A stretch of 64,000 nucleotides of DNA, from the NCBI GenBank assembly GCA_021782995.1, contig JAJXUI010000009.1:1-64000 (forward strand). The letters run 5' to 3'. Both the position numbers and the translations under genes were made by a program. The notes beneath the pieces were generated by a model. It worked only from the letters and a program-made list of their open reading frames with translations. It was not told where the DNA came from and searched no databases. This DNA is from Pseudomonadota bacterium. GTDB taxonomy: Bacteria > Pseudomonadota > Gammaproteobacteria > Burkholderiales > Gallionellaceae. Positions 10,324 to 20,546 of this stretch are shown here, one piece after another (positions within the stretch are counted from its first letter, which is position 1; each line of letters opens with the position of its first letter).

Positions 10324-12993
10324 TCAATATTGCTCACGTCGATAGATCAGCCGGTTGCCCGGGTTATACACCCCAAACGTTGCCGTTCCCGGAATCGCCG
10401 TCATCAAATAATCCGGCGCCGAGAGCGTCAGTTCAGCCCTGCCATTGTGTCCTGCACCAGGCGCAGCCAGTGTGAAACTGGCCACGCCGCCGCTCAGCTT
10501 CGATGTGCCGGGTGACTGCACACTGATATCGGCAATGGCCAGTGGCCCCTGCAATATCGTGGGCTGCACATTGCCGCCGGCACTGACCAGCTTGCTGCTG
10601 AACTGGCTTGAATTGTCATTACTGCTGGCAACCCATCCACTCGTTGCATCCTGGTAAAACTCGGCGCTTGCCGTTAGCGTCAAGGGCAACAGCTCGGAGC
10701 CATATACATTGTTGAGCCTGATGCGGCCACTGACCACCCCAACGCCCCCCTCCACCGAGCTGGATGCTGAGCTGCGCAAGGAACTGACATTATCCGTATC
10801 GGTGGCACGCAGATAGATTGCGGTAGGTATGGTCGGTGCCGCGACAAAAGCGTAGCTGGGCAGCGCACTGGTCGCCACACCGGCACTGAAACTGCCGGCA
10901 GTCATGCCTGCATTTGACAGGCTGGTCGTATTGCCTGCTGGATTCTGATTCGACGTACCCGTTGCACCCAGGGCATTCCAGGCAGTCAAGGTGACATCCC
11001 TGGAAAGTCCGGTTGTGCTGTTGTAATTGACGAGCGTGCTACCTGCAGCATTGCGCGCCGTGACTTGCACACTGAAGGGCTGGCCGGAATACACCATGCC
11101 ATTGTATGCGCTCGGGCAGGTCACCCCGCTGGCGCAAGCCATCGGCACACCGCCACTCAACACGACCGCCGTATCAAAATGGTCCGGCACAATACGCCCC
11201 ACGGACAGCATGGGCGAACACACGTAATAACCTGTAGCACTGCAATCACCGGTCGTATCTGCCGAATCAATATTCGCATAAGTTGCATCCTGCAATTGCA
11301 GGTTGAAACTGCCCACTTCGCTGTATGTGGCCGTGATTGTACTCAGGCTGCCCGTCGAAAAACTTCCGCCCAGCGTAAATGTCCCCAGTATCGATGTGCA
11401 GGCAGTGCCGCTGCAGGCACTCAGCGACGCAGTCGGCGCGCCCGAATAATTTGTTGTTACAACGGGCGTGGTCGCGGCATTCAGTGCAGATCCCCTGACG
11501 GTAAACGGCTGCCCGGCCTTGTGTATCGGGCTACCAGAAGCCGTGATTACATTCAGCGTATTCGCCGTGCCCGCAGTCTGCCAGTCCTGATCGGTCGCGC
11601 TGATGCTCAATGCAGACGGCCGAATGGCAAAGCTGTCCGTCGAACAGGAAGTCACTGTAGGCGATGTTGTCGGATAGCTGATGCGTACCCGTACATCGCG
11701 GTAGCTGTTTGCCACCGCGCCAAAACTCACGGTGGAGCGGCCATTGCTGATGGCTGCGCTGGCGAGGGTTTGTAACACTGTGTTGCTGGCCGGACAGTTA
11801 TCCGTACCATAGCCGCTGCCCGCTGCGCCCGTATTCGCCAATAGCTCCACTTTCACATTGTCATTAAAACTGCTGGCCTGCGCGCCATTGCTGATCGCCA
11901 CGACAGCCAGGTCGAATGCGCTTCCTGCAATTTTGGTTCTGATGACGCCGGTGATGGCATTGGCTGCCGTACTGGTTTCAAATGCATTGAAGCTGCCCAC
12001 GGTCAGCGTCTGAACTGTGCCGGTTGCTTCGGTATATCCGGGATTGAGTTCAGTCGCAGTTGCTCTGACGGTATTGGTATAGGTACCCGAGGCAGTGACA
12101 TACGCAGTCGCAACCACGCTGGCAGATGCCCCTGCTGCCAAGGTACCGACATTTTGCGTCAGGCTGGTGTAGGCACCGGCCGCACCGCCACATGTCGCAC
12201 CTGCAGGACAACTCGCCAGATACATGTTTGCAGGCAGGGTGTCTGTCAAAGTGACATTGGTAAGATCTTCCTTTGCGCCCCCATTCTTGACGGTAAAAGT
12301 CCAGGTAAACGTACTGCCAGCACCGATGCCAACCGAGGCAGAGCTGGGTGTTTTGGTCAGGGCCAGCGTGCCGTCGTTGCTTCCACACAAGGTATTCTGG
12401 CTATTGTTTCCCGTACCCGGCGAAATGACCCAGGGACCTGTGCCATCCGGCATGCGCGCAATGTCCTTGTTGGAAGCAGTCCCCGTGGGCGGGCCATCAG
12501 TCAGATTGCCATATGAAATTGAACAGCTGTTGAAACCGCTAAAATAACTCGTGAGCGGTGATGTCTGATCCAGGCGGAAAACGTCCACAATATCCTTGTT
12601 GGCATCCGCCAGAACCACGTTAACATCGTTATCAAGATCCTTGGGATCAAACGGAATACGGATGTAATACTGGGTCGATGCAGTACCGCAGGTGTTGTCG
12701 GCAATATTGGTATACATCGAGCCCACGTCCTGTGATGCAGGCGAGCCAGGTTTGCTTTGCTTGAACACCCACAGCTTCCAGTCGGCAAACTTGCCGGAAG
12801 CAGTGATGGCAGAAGTATCAAGTATCTTGAGCTCTATCCAGTTATCTATATAGTTGTATTCATTGATCACCACTTTTCCGCTGTAGGAAGAACATGCAGC
12901 CATTGCATTCTGTATTGAGAATGCAGCGGTCAGCAGCATTGCCGCGACACGCAGCCACCGGAAACAGCAAGTCTTTTTCATTTTTGCCTCCAT
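10324..12993 (-). CDS. mshQ: MshQ-like large secreted protein (lamin-tail-like N-terminus, DUF11, DUF6701-like C-terminus)
   Basis: Signal peptide; GKVVINEYNYIDNWIELKI; LALTKTPSSASVGIGAGSTFTWTFTVKNGG DUF11 repeat; directly downstream of mshP. Confidence 0.8.
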   Translation of the reverse strand: MEAKMKKTCCFRWLRVAAMLLTAAFSIQNAMAACSSYSGKVVINEYNYIDNWIELKILDTSAITASGKFADWKLWVFKQSKPGSPASQDVGSMYTNIADNTCGTASTQYYIRIPFDPKDLDNDVNVVLADANKDIVDVFRLDQTSPLTSYFSGFNSCSISYGNLTDGPPTGTASNKDIARMPDGTGPWVISPGTGNNSQNTLCGSNDGTLALTKTPSSASVGIGAGSTFTWTFTVKNGGAKEDLTNVTLTDTLPANMYLASCPAGATCGGAAGAYTSLTQNVGTLAAGASASVVATAYVTASGTYTNTVRATATELNPGYTEATGTVQTLTVGSFNAFETSTAANAITGVIRTKIAGSAFDLAVVAISNGAQASSFNDNVKVELLANTGAAGSGYGTDNCPASNTVLQTLASAAISNGRSTVSFGAVANSYRDVRVRISYPTTSPTVTSCSTDSFAIRPSALSISATDQDWQTAGTANTLNVITASGSPIHKAGQPFTVRGSALNAATTPVVTTNYSGAPTASLSACSGTACTSILGTFTLGGSFSTGSLSTITATYSEVGSFNLQLQDATYANIDSADTTGDCSATGYYVCSPMLSVGRIVPDHFDTAVVLSGGVPMACASGVTCPSAYNGMVYSGQPFSVQVTARNAAGSTLVNYNSTTGLSRDVTLTAWNALGATGTSNQNPAGNTTSLSNAGMTAGSFSAGVATSALPSYAFVAAPTIPTAIYLRATDTDNVSSLRSSASSSVEGGVGVVSGRIRLNNVYGSELLPLTLTASAEFYQDATSGWVASSNDNSSQFSSKLVSAGGNVQPTILQGPLAIADISVQSPGTSKLSGGVASFTLAAPGAGHNGRAELTLSAPDYLMTAIPGTATFGVYNPGNRLIYRREQY

Positions 12994-13008
12994 ACCCGTG
13001 CCATGACT

Positions 13009-13437
13009 TTACTGGCGATACCAGGCAGTGATAGAACGTTCCACCCGATCCGGGCTGCCTGTGGCCACGCCATTGCCAGCTGTAGAAGTCAGTTTATAGA
13101 TATAGACCGTTGCACCGCCTTCACTGGCGGAGGATGGCGTACACAATACTTGCACTGAAAATGGAGCAAGCCCGCCCGACATGCTGCCTGCAGCGATCGA
13201 TTTTGGATAGCCACTGCAGCCCGCACCAGAGGCTGCGGCAGCGACATCATAAGCACCCAATTCAATCCCCGCCCGTGCCGCCTGATAAGCGCGCGAACCC
13301 AGCACATCTGTGGCAAGCGACTGCTGCTGTGAAGTGAAAAAAGTCATCATCACCCCGCCCAGTGCCGCCAGCACCACCAGCAGAAAGATGGCCGTCACCA
13401 GACCGAATCCATTTTGATTTTTTATTAATATATTCAT
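13009..13437 (-). CDS. mshP: MSHA biogenesis protein MshP (PilX-like)
   Basis: MNILIKNQNGFGLVTAIFLLVVLAALGGVMMTFFTSQQQ. Confidence 0.85.
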   Translation of the reverse strand: MNILIKNQNGFGLVTAIFLLVVLAALGGVMMTFFTSQQQSLATDVLGSRAYQAARAGIELGAYDVAAAASGAGCSGYPKSIAAGSMSGGLAPFSVQVLCTPSSASEGGATVYIYKLTSTAGNGVATGSPDRVERSITAWYRQ

Positions 13438-13441
13438 GTAA

Positions 13442-14332
13442 TTACGGTATATTATTGACATGAATTTCATGATACAGGCGGATGCGCTCGTTATGCCTTG
13501 TAATCTCCAGCCAGATCTCCACCAGGCCATTACGCTGGTCCGCCGTGTTATAGACAATCCGGCAATCACTTACATTATCCGCAAGGATTGCGCTAGAACC
13601 GCCCGTCAACGGTGGTGCCTGTTGCGACGGGTTGTATCCATATCCCCAGTACCGGGTCAGCGTGCCGGCGCCATCACCATTGGCATTTGTCCCAAGATTC
13701 ATGCACCCATATGTCACCGCCTGCTCCGCGGCGGGCACCACGGCAAATCGATGATCCGCCAGCTCCGCTGCGTAAGGCCATTTTACGGTGGAAGTAAACT
13801 GCACTTTCTGCCCGGTGCCTGCACCCGCTGCAGGCACCATGCGCCTGACACTGTTGATGCTGGTGACATCCAGGTAGGGCAGGCTGCCATTAGACTGTGT
13901 GCTGCCGATGATGATGGCATCTCCGCTTGCAAGCGCAATGTCCGGCCCGATCACGGAAAAACAGGTATCCACCGCGTCAAACGACAAGGCATCACCCTTA
14001 GCCGTGCCGCCACAGACATTGCTTGAACCAGCATTGCTTGCCCGATAACGCCCGCCATCGCGGGTGGGCAGAAATTCGATATAGGTACTGGTGCCGCCCG
14101 GATTGGGCACGCGCACACTATTGGGCACCGCCGCACGAATATCACGGCCGATGCGCCGCAACGCTGTATCGGCAATATCCGACATGCGTGCACGATTCGA
14201 GCTATCCATATAGCCCTGCACCGGTGCACGAATGAACACCGCCACCATGCCCGCGAGGATGCCGGTGATGACAATCACCACGATCATCTCGACCAGCGTA
14301 AAACCCCGTTGTATGCGCGTCGTCACCATCAC
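13442..14332 (-). CDS. mshO: MSHA biogenesis protein MshO (type IV pseudopilin)
   Basis: RGFTLVEMIVVIVITGILAGMVAVFIRAPVQGYMDSSNRARMSDIADTALRRIGRDIR. Confidence 0.9.
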   Translation of the reverse strand: MMVTTRIQRGFTLVEMIVVIVITGILAGMVAVFIRAPVQGYMDSSNRARMSDIADTALRRIGRDIRAAVPNSVRVPNPGGTSTYIEFLPTRDGGRYRASNAGSSNVCGGTAKGDALSFDAVDTCFSVIGPDIALASGDAIIIGSTQSNGSLPYLDVTSINSVRRMVPAAGAGTGQKVQFTSTVKWPYAAELADHRFAVVPAAEQAVTYGCMNLGTNANGDGAGTLTRYWGYGYNPSQQAPPLTGGSSAILADNVSDCRIVYNTADQRNGLVEIWLEITRHNERIRLYHEIHVNNIP

Positions 14333-14805
14333 TCGCTCGTCCGGTAACCCTGTGCGACGGCGGTGAAATTTGAAGGGCCGTTCACCGTCACCGTGATCAG
14401 CACTGCACTTGCAGCCGGTATGCCGGCAAAGGCCGTATTGGCCACGGCCACATTCAGGTTGTAAGCATTCAGCCCGCCGATCACAGTGTTGGAAGTGAAA
14501 TCCAGGATGCCATTGTTGGTGCTGTAGCCATTGTAGTCACACACCTTCGCGGCACTGGTTCTTGCAGCATTCAGCCCCAGCGTGCCGGTACAGGTAGCCG
14601 AGGCGGTGAAGTGCTGCAGCTCGATTTCTTCCAGCATCGATTCGGCAATCGCCTGCGCCTGCTTCTGCACCAGCGCATCGGCGCTGTGGCCGGTAACAAA
14701 ATTCATTACCTGCAATATGCCGACCACCGCGACACTGACGATCACGATGAACACCACCAGCTCGACCAGCGTCGCACCTGAAAGTTTTCCCGGCTTAACG
14801 CACAT
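14329..14805 (-). CDS. mshD: MSHA pseudopilin MshD
   Basis: MCVKPGKLSGATLVELVVFIVIVSVAVVGILQVMNFVTGHSADALVQKQAQAIAESMLEEI. Confidence 0.85.
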   Translation of the reverse strand: MCVKPGKLSGATLVELVVFIVIVSVAVVGILQVMNFVTGHSADALVQKQAQAIAESMLEEIELQHFTASATCTGTLGLNAARTSAAKVCDYNGYSTNNGILDFTSNTVIGGLNAYNLNVAVANTAFAGIPAASAVLITVTVNGPSNFTAVAQGYRTSE

Positions 14806-15295
14806 ACCCCGTCTCCTGGTCGATATTGATGCTATAGCTGCCGATGGTGATGGTTGCGACCGCCGTTGTAGTACGGCCAAGGGCATCGAAGTTGAAGGCT
14901 GCCGCACCACTCATGCCGACACCACTTGGCCAGTTTGGATTGCCCGGGATTGCCAGTGGGGTATCACATCCCGCCGCACCGAATGCTGAAGCCATATCCA
15001 ACTGCATGCTGTTGCCGGTGGGAAAGCTGACGCATACCAGCCTGCGTTGCGCTATTGCTGTTTTCTGCGCATAGCGCAACGTGGAAACTGCCTGGTCATA
15101 TAAACCGCGGGTATCGAAAGTGCTGCGATCGAAAAAGCGGGGAATGGCAATGGCAGCTATGATGCCGATTATCACCATTACTGTAATCAACTCAGTCATG
15201 GTAAAACCTGTCATCAATGAAAGCTTCTTGATTCGAACCGAATCCTTATATCTGCCAGAGGAATGCATGTTGGCAAACCTTACAATAAGCAGCAC
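14795..15295 (-). CDS. mshC: MSHA pseudopilin MshC (GspH/FimT-like)
   Basis: TGFTMTELITVMVIIGIIAAIAIPRFFDRSTFDTRGLYDQAVSTLRYAQKTAIAQRR. Confidence 0.85.
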   Translation of the reverse strand: MLLIVRFANMHSSGRYKDSVRIKKLSLMTGFTMTELITVMVIIGIIAAIAIPRFFDRSTFDTRGLYDQAVSTLRYAQKTAIAQRRLVCVSFPTGNSMQLDMASAFGAAGCDTPLAIPGNPNWPSGVGMSGAAAFNFDALGRTTTAVATITIGSYSINIDQETGYVR

Positions 15296-15330
15296 ATCAA
15301 TATATGGAATATGCTGCTTAATTTTGCAAA

Positions 15331-15819
15331 CTATTGGCAGTTAGTACTTCCAGTACCTGCAATTTGCACAGTAGCCGGGCTTGTTGCAGATGAAGCAACG
15401 GTATAGATCACATTACAACCTGCAGCAGTATTTGGCGTAGTAGTAATGTTTGCAGCTGCCACTCCTAATGGTGCTACTGTAACCGGGGAGGTAGTACCGC
15501 TAATTTGATAACTATTCGTTGTGATATTTGCAGCCAAAACAATTCCAGTTGCACTCGCATCAGGATAGCCATATATCAAACTGACTGTAGAACCTTCCAT
15601 CGTGATGGATCCAGTTGCGCCTGTTTGGTTTGCCACTAAAGCAGCCGCATGAGCCAAGCTTGCAGCAGCCTGCATAGCGCCTTGCGCGCCTTTTGCCGAA
15701 GCCCAGCGCGCATCATTCTGCAAATTTACAAACTTCGGCAACGCTGTCGCAGCCAGTATGCCCAGAATCACAATCACTACAATCAACTCGATCAGCGTAA
15801 AGCCTTTTTGACGTTTCAT
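15331..15819 (-). CDS. mshA: MSHA major pilin MshA
   Basis: MKRQKGFTLIELIVVIVILGILAATALPKFVNLQNDARWASAKGAQGAMQAAASLAHAA; C-terminal Cys pair. Confidence 0.9.
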   Translation of the reverse strand: MKRQKGFTLIELIVVIVILGILAATALPKFVNLQNDARWASAKGAQGAMQAAASLAHAAALVANQTGATGSITMEGSTVSLIYGYPDASATGIVLAANITTNSYQISGTTSPVTVAPLGVAAANITTTPNTAAGCNVIYTVASSATSPATVQIAGTGSTNCQ

Positions 15820-16015
15820 TTTTTTCCTCCAGATTTCATACCATTATTGAATCCGTTACACACTGCATTAAATCTCAGCGCACATCTGCAACATTCGCAA
15901 GCCAAAACAATGCGAGCAAAGCCCGCACCTGCAACAGTGCAAGTAAAACATTAATTTCATTGCCTAACAATAGGAAAAATCTCCTATTTTCAAGCATTTT
16001 AATCATAAATCAGGG

Positions 16016-16603
16016 CTATGGCTTGATCATCCATTCATACGGCTCGACAGCGGAAACCGTCATCCCGACCAGGGATTGCCTTGCCTGACCGCCTTGTCCG
16101 GGAGTGGTGTCATACAGTGGCCGGACACGGAAACGTATCCATTTTTCAGCTGGTTTGGCTGGCCTGAAATTTTCATCATGCAGCGGCACATATACCAGCT
16201 CGCGCATGGTGACATCGTATGCCCAGTCACCCGGCTTTACCTGGTCTGCGCGACCCATCCTGATTTCGCCACTATAGTTGGCTGGTTTCTGCATCAGCAA
16301 ATCCATCGGGTTCCGATTGGGCAGCTCCCTGATCTGGCGGGTGTTGCTTTCTGCCATATAGTGCCCCATCTGCATGATCAATGCCGTCTGCAGCGCGGAA
16401 ACGGTCTGCTGCATGTTCGCGCGCTCCGCCATTTCCTGATAGCCGGCAACCCGCTTCAGGAACATGCCCGCCAGCACGGCAACGATGCAGATAACCACGA
16501 TCAACTCCAGCAGCGTGAATCCACACTGCCGAATACGGACTGCTACCGGTTTATGCAATTCTGAAGTTGCAGCCATACATCCGTGAAAATTTCCGGCATT
16601 CAT
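16016..16603 (-). CDS. MSHA pseudopilin (MshB/MshF-type)
   Basis: CGFTLLELIVVICIVAVLAGMFLKRVAGYQEMAERANMQQTVSALQTAL; between mshG and mshA. Confidence 0.75.
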   Translation of the reverse strand: MNAGNFHGCMAATSELHKPVAVRIRQCGFTLLELIVVICIVAVLAGMFLKRVAGYQEMAERANMQQTVSALQTALIMQMGHYMAESNTRQIRELPNRNPMDLLMQKPANYSGEIRMGRADQVKPGDWAYDVTMRELVYVPLHDENFRPAKPAEKWIRFRVRPLYDTTPGQGGQARQSLVGMTVSAVEPYEWMIKP

Positions 16604-16611
16604 CCCGTTTC

Positions 16612-17847
16612 CTATTTGTGTAATGCAGCACGCCCGAGATCCCAGATCGGCAGGAACACGCCCAGCGCAAGGATCAGCACCAGGATGCCGAGACCAACAA
16701 TCAGGATAGGTTCGATCTGCTGCGCAAGGGTCTTGATTTCATAATCCACCTCGCGCTCATACATGCCGGCCACCTCAAACATCAGGCCGTCCATGTCGCC
16801 AGTCTCTTCCCCCACCGCAATCATCTGCAACACGACGGGATTGAACACCTTGGCCAATATGGCCGTACGCAAGATGCTTTCGCCGCGCTCCACACCTTCG
16901 CGCATTTGCTCGACGCGCTGCGCAATAAAGGCGTTATCCACCACCATTGCCACCACATTCAATCCCTGCAGCACCGGAATGCCGCTGCGGAAAGCCAGCG
17001 CCAGGCTGCGCGAAAATCTTGATAGCGTTGATTTCATTATTATTTTTCCCGCTATTGGCAGCCCAAGCTTGTATTGATCCCACTTCAGCCGGCCTTCGCG
17101 GGTATTGATGTAACGCACAAATGCATAGGCAGCACCTACCGCTGCCAGCAACATCCCGTACCAGTATTGCACCATGAAACCGGAGAAACCCAGCAGGATG
17201 CGGGTCATCAGCGGCAATTCAGTATGGAAGCCGGCAAACACCTTGGCAAAGGCAGGAATCACCCAAAGATTGACGATGACCAGTGCAATGCCCATCGCCA
17301 CCATCACGAACATCGGATAACGCAACGCAGCCTTGATGCGCTCGTTCATGTCCTTTTCAAATTCCAGGTGTTCATACAGCTGCAGAAATACCTGGTCGAG
17401 TGTGCCGGTCATTTCCCCGACCTGCACCATGCTGATATAGAAAGGCGAGAACACTTTTGGGTGCTGGCGCATGGCATTGCTCAACTCGCGACCGCTATCC
17501 AGATTTTCGCGCAGGCCCTGCAGGGTTCTGGCCAGGACCGGATTTTCGGCAGACTCCTGCAATCCTGCCAGCGCGCGCATGATGGGCACACCGGCCTTGA
17601 GCAGGGTAAACATCTGGCGGCTGAACAGCATCAGTTCCACTGTATTCACATTCCGTTCCTGGATGCGCTGCCACCAGCTTATGCCACTGGCAGCAACAGC
17701 GATCACACTTCCCGTTTCCCGGATGTCGGTCGGAGTGATGCCCCGCTTCAGGAGTTGCTCGGCGACTGCACTGCTGTCATCCCCTTCCAGCGTGCCTTTT
17801 TCCAGTTCACCACTGGATGTGCGCCCCTGATAAGCAAATACCGCCAT
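16612..17847 (-). CDS. mshG: MSHA inner-membrane platform protein MshG (T2SS F family)
   Basis: MAVFAYQGRTSSGELEKGTLEGDDSSAVAEQLLKRGITP..MIAVGEETGDMDGLMFEVAGMYEREVDYEIK. Confidence 0.93.
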   Translation of the reverse strand: MAVFAYQGRTSSGELEKGTLEGDDSSAVAEQLLKRGITPTDIRETGSVIAVAASGISWWQRIQERNVNTVELMLFSRQMFTLLKAGVPIMRALAGLQESAENPVLARTLQGLRENLDSGRELSNAMRQHPKVFSPFYISMVQVGEMTGTLDQVFLQLYEHLEFEKDMNERIKAALRYPMFVMVAMGIALVIVNLWVIPAFAKVFAGFHTELPLMTRILLGFSGFMVQYWYGMLLAAVGAAYAFVRYINTREGRLKWDQYKLGLPIAGKIIMKSTLSRFSRSLALAFRSGIPVLQGLNVVAMVVDNAFIAQRVEQMREGVERGESILRTAILAKVFNPVVLQMIAVGEETGDMDGLMFEVAGMYEREVDYEIKTLAQQIEPILIVGLGILVLILALGVFLPIWDLGRAALHK

Positions 17848-19550
17848 CAGTCTTCCTTCTGCTCACTCAGGCTCATCACCTCAGACACGGTCGTCGCGCC
17901 CTCTACAAGCCTGAGCACGGCCTGCTCCAGCAGGGTATGCCCTTTCATGTATTCACGTGCCGCCTTCATGAAATGTGTGGCGTCATGATGTGATGCGGCA
18001 TCCACCAGGGTCTGGTTCATTTCCAGCATTTCATATACGCCGGTACGTCCCCGATAACCCGTTCCATTGCAGCTGCTGCAGCCACGGCCGCGCCGGAAGC
18101 TGGCCCAGTGCTGCCGATCCACGCCTGCATGTTCCAGCCATTCCGATTCCTGAGGCGTCGGTACATATTTTTCGGCACAGCTTTCACACACGCGCCTGAT
18201 CAGGCGCTGTGCCAATACAACCTGAACAGATGATGCCACCATGTATTTTGGCACCCCCATATCCACCAGGCGGAATAGCGTACCTGCCGTATCCCGCGTA
18301 TGCAGGGTGGACATCACCAGGTGACCCGTCATCGCCGCACGCAAGCCGATCTGCGCCGTCTCACTATCACGCATCTCGCCCACCAGGATGACATCCGGAT
18401 CCTGGCGCAATGCAGCACGCAGCACACGCGAGAATGAAAGGTCAATTTTTTCGTTCACTTGCACCTGGTTGATGCCGGGCAAGCGGTATTCGACCGGATC
18501 TTCCACTGTGATGATTTTCTGGTCTACCGTATTGATTTCACCCAGCGCCGCATAAAGTGTTGAAGTCTTGCCGCTGCCCGTCGGCCCTGTGACCAGTACC
18601 ATCCCGCTGCTGCTCCTGATGATTTCACGGAAACGCTTGAGCATTGCTGACGGCATACCGAGCTTGTCCAGCGCAAGGAAGCCGCCGCTCTGCGCCAGCA
18701 GCCGCATGACGACCGATTCCCCGTGCTGGGTCGGCATGCTCGAGATACGCACATCAACCGGCTGGTTCTTCACCCGGATATTGAAGCGGCCGTCCTGTGG
18801 CAGGCGCTTTTCCGAAATATCCAGCCCGGCCATCAGCTTCAGCCGCAGCACCAGCGCAGTTGCAATTTTGTGATCCGCTTCGGTTTGCAGGTGCAAGGCT
18901 CCATCAATACGAAAGCGGATTTTCAGGGAGGCTTCCTGTGGCTCGATATGAATATCGGAGGCGCGAACTTGCACAGCATCATCGAACACACTTTGCAGGA
19001 GTTTCACTACCGGCGCATCTTCAGATCCAGGTGCTTCAGTGACCAGCCCGAAATCAATCACGGTATCACCGAGATCCTCCGACAGCTCTTTTGCCAGGCC
19101 GGTGATTTCCTCCGTGCGGCGATAGACGCGATCGATCACTTCCAGCAGCTGGCCTTCGGTTACCACCGCAAGATCGATATCTCGCTTCAACAGACGGCTG
19201 ATCTCGTCGAATGATGCCAGATCCGTCGGGTCAGTCATGCCGACCAGCAATGCGCCATTGCGCTCTTCAAGTGCAATGGCACGGAAACGGCGCGCCTGGT
19301 TTTCCGGCATGCGCCGTACGATATCCAGGTTGATGTTGTAAAACTTGAGATTGATATACGGAATGCTCAGCTGCCGGGCGAGCGCCTCGGAAATCTGCTC
19401 TTCGGTGACAAACGCATTGTCCACCAGCACGCGCCCGAGCTTGCGGCCGGTTCGCTTCTGCTGATCAAGTGCAAAATTAAGTTGATCGTTAGAGATCAGC
19501 TTCTGTGTCACCAGCAGATCGCCCAGGCGAATTTTTTCCGGTCTTGCCAT
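17847..19550 (-). CDS. mshE: MSHA extension ATPase MshE
   Basis: MshEN-type N-terminus RLGDLLVTQKLISNDQLNFALDQQ; Walker A GPTGSGKT; tetracysteine CESC..CSSC. Confidence 0.94.
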   Translation of the reverse strand: MARPEKIRLGDLLVTQKLISNDQLNFALDQQKRTGRKLGRVLVDNAFVTEEQISEALARQLSIPYINLKFYNINLDIVRRMPENQARRFRAIALEERNGALLVGMTDPTDLASFDEISRLLKRDIDLAVVTEGQLLEVIDRVYRRTEEITGLAKELSEDLGDTVIDFGLVTEAPGSEDAPVVKLLQSVFDDAVQVRASDIHIEPQEASLKIRFRIDGALHLQTEADHKIATALVLRLKLMAGLDISEKRLPQDGRFNIRVKNQPVDVRISSMPTQHGESVVMRLLAQSGGFLALDKLGMPSAMLKRFREIIRSSSGMVLVTGPTGSGKTSTLYAALGEINTVDQKIITVEDPVEYRLPGINQVQVNEKIDLSFSRVLRAALRQDPDVILVGEMRDSETAQIGLRAAMTGHLVMSTLHTRDTAGTLFRLVDMGVPKYMVASSVQVVLAQRLIRRVCESCAEKYVPTPQESEWLEHAGVDRQHWASFRRGRGCSSCNGTGYRGRTGVYEMLEMNQTLVDAASHHDATHFMKAAREYMKGHTLLEQAVLRLVEGATTVSEVMSLSEQKED

Positions 19551-19696
19551 CGCACTTTTCCCTGTATGAATATTGAAATATCGGATACCCGCTTCTTGGG
19601 TATAATTGTTCTCCAGAATCATAATCCTATACGAATGAACTGGAAAGGCTTTCCGCTTTCCCCTGCTTCCTGCTCACACAACCAGAAGGTGATGAA

Positions 19697-20545
19697 TTGA
19701 AATACGGAATTTCCCGGCGCATGCTTACGCCTGCAGGACTTTTGTACACCCTGCTCACTCTCCTCCTTCCTGCTTTTTCGGTATTCGCCGATGACACGAC
19801 TCCAGCAAGCAAGCCCACACTGGGGGCAGTAATTTCAGAAGACTATGGCGCATATTTTTCCAGGGATCGCCTGACCCGGTTGGGCATTGCATTTGGTCTT
19901 GGCGCCGTTGCCGCAAACACGAATATCGACATGAATGTGCGCAACTGGTATCAGGACAAGGTACGCAACGACCAGACCAATTCCTGGGCCAGCGACGAAT
20001 TCAGCAATGCCGCCTTCAAGGCCAAACTGTTTGGCGAAGGGAAATACATGGTACCGGTAGCCCTGCTGGCAGCCAGTGTGAACCTGATGGACGAGGATAC
20101 TGCGGTTGGCAACTGGGGCGCCTATGCCAGCCGCGCCTATATTGTTGGCTTGCCGGCCATGTGGGGCATGCAATGGGTAACCGGTGCAGCCAGGCCCAGC
20201 GAAAACCTGCCGGAAGGTTCTAGCTGGCGGCCGATCAACATCCAGGATGGCCATGGCGTCAGCGGGCATTCTTTTGTCGGAACGGTGCCTTTCCTCACTA
20301 TCGCTTATATGAATCCAGACAATGGCTGGGTCAAATATCCGGCCTACCTGGCTTCAATGGCCGCCGGCTGGTCGCGTATCAATGACGATGCCCACTTCCC
20401 TTCACAGGTCGTGCTGGGCTGGTATATGGCATATGAAGCCGTCGATACCGTTTTCGAAAACAACGCAAAGCGCAAACCTGGCATCACTGTGGCACCCATG
20501 GCAGGTCTAGACGGTTTCGGCCTGATGGCCCGCTCAGAATGGTAA
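19697..20545 (+). CDS. PAP2-superfamily phosphatase-like secreted/membrane protein
   Basis: [42 protein letters not shown] matches the three-part PAP2 motif. Confidence 0.8.
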   Translation: MKYGISRRMLTPAGLLYTLLTLLLPAFSVFADDTTPASKPTLGAVISEDYGAYFSRDRLTRLGIAFGLGAVAANTNIDMNVRNWYQDKVRNDQTNSWASDEFSNAAFKAKLFGEGKYMVPVALLAASVNLMDEDTAVGNWGAYASRAYIVGLPAMWGMQWVTGAARPSENLPEGSSWRPINIQDGHGVSGHSFVGTVPFLTIAYMNPDNGWVKYPAYLASMAAGWSRINDDAHFPSQVVLGWYMAYEAVDTVFENNAKRKPGITVAPMAGLDGFGLMARSEW

Positions 20546-20546
20546 G

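Noticed and set aside
15845-15960. Sigma-54 promoter upstream of mshA
   Set aside because: No TGGCAC-N5-TTGCW match on the minus strand; only loose partial similarity.
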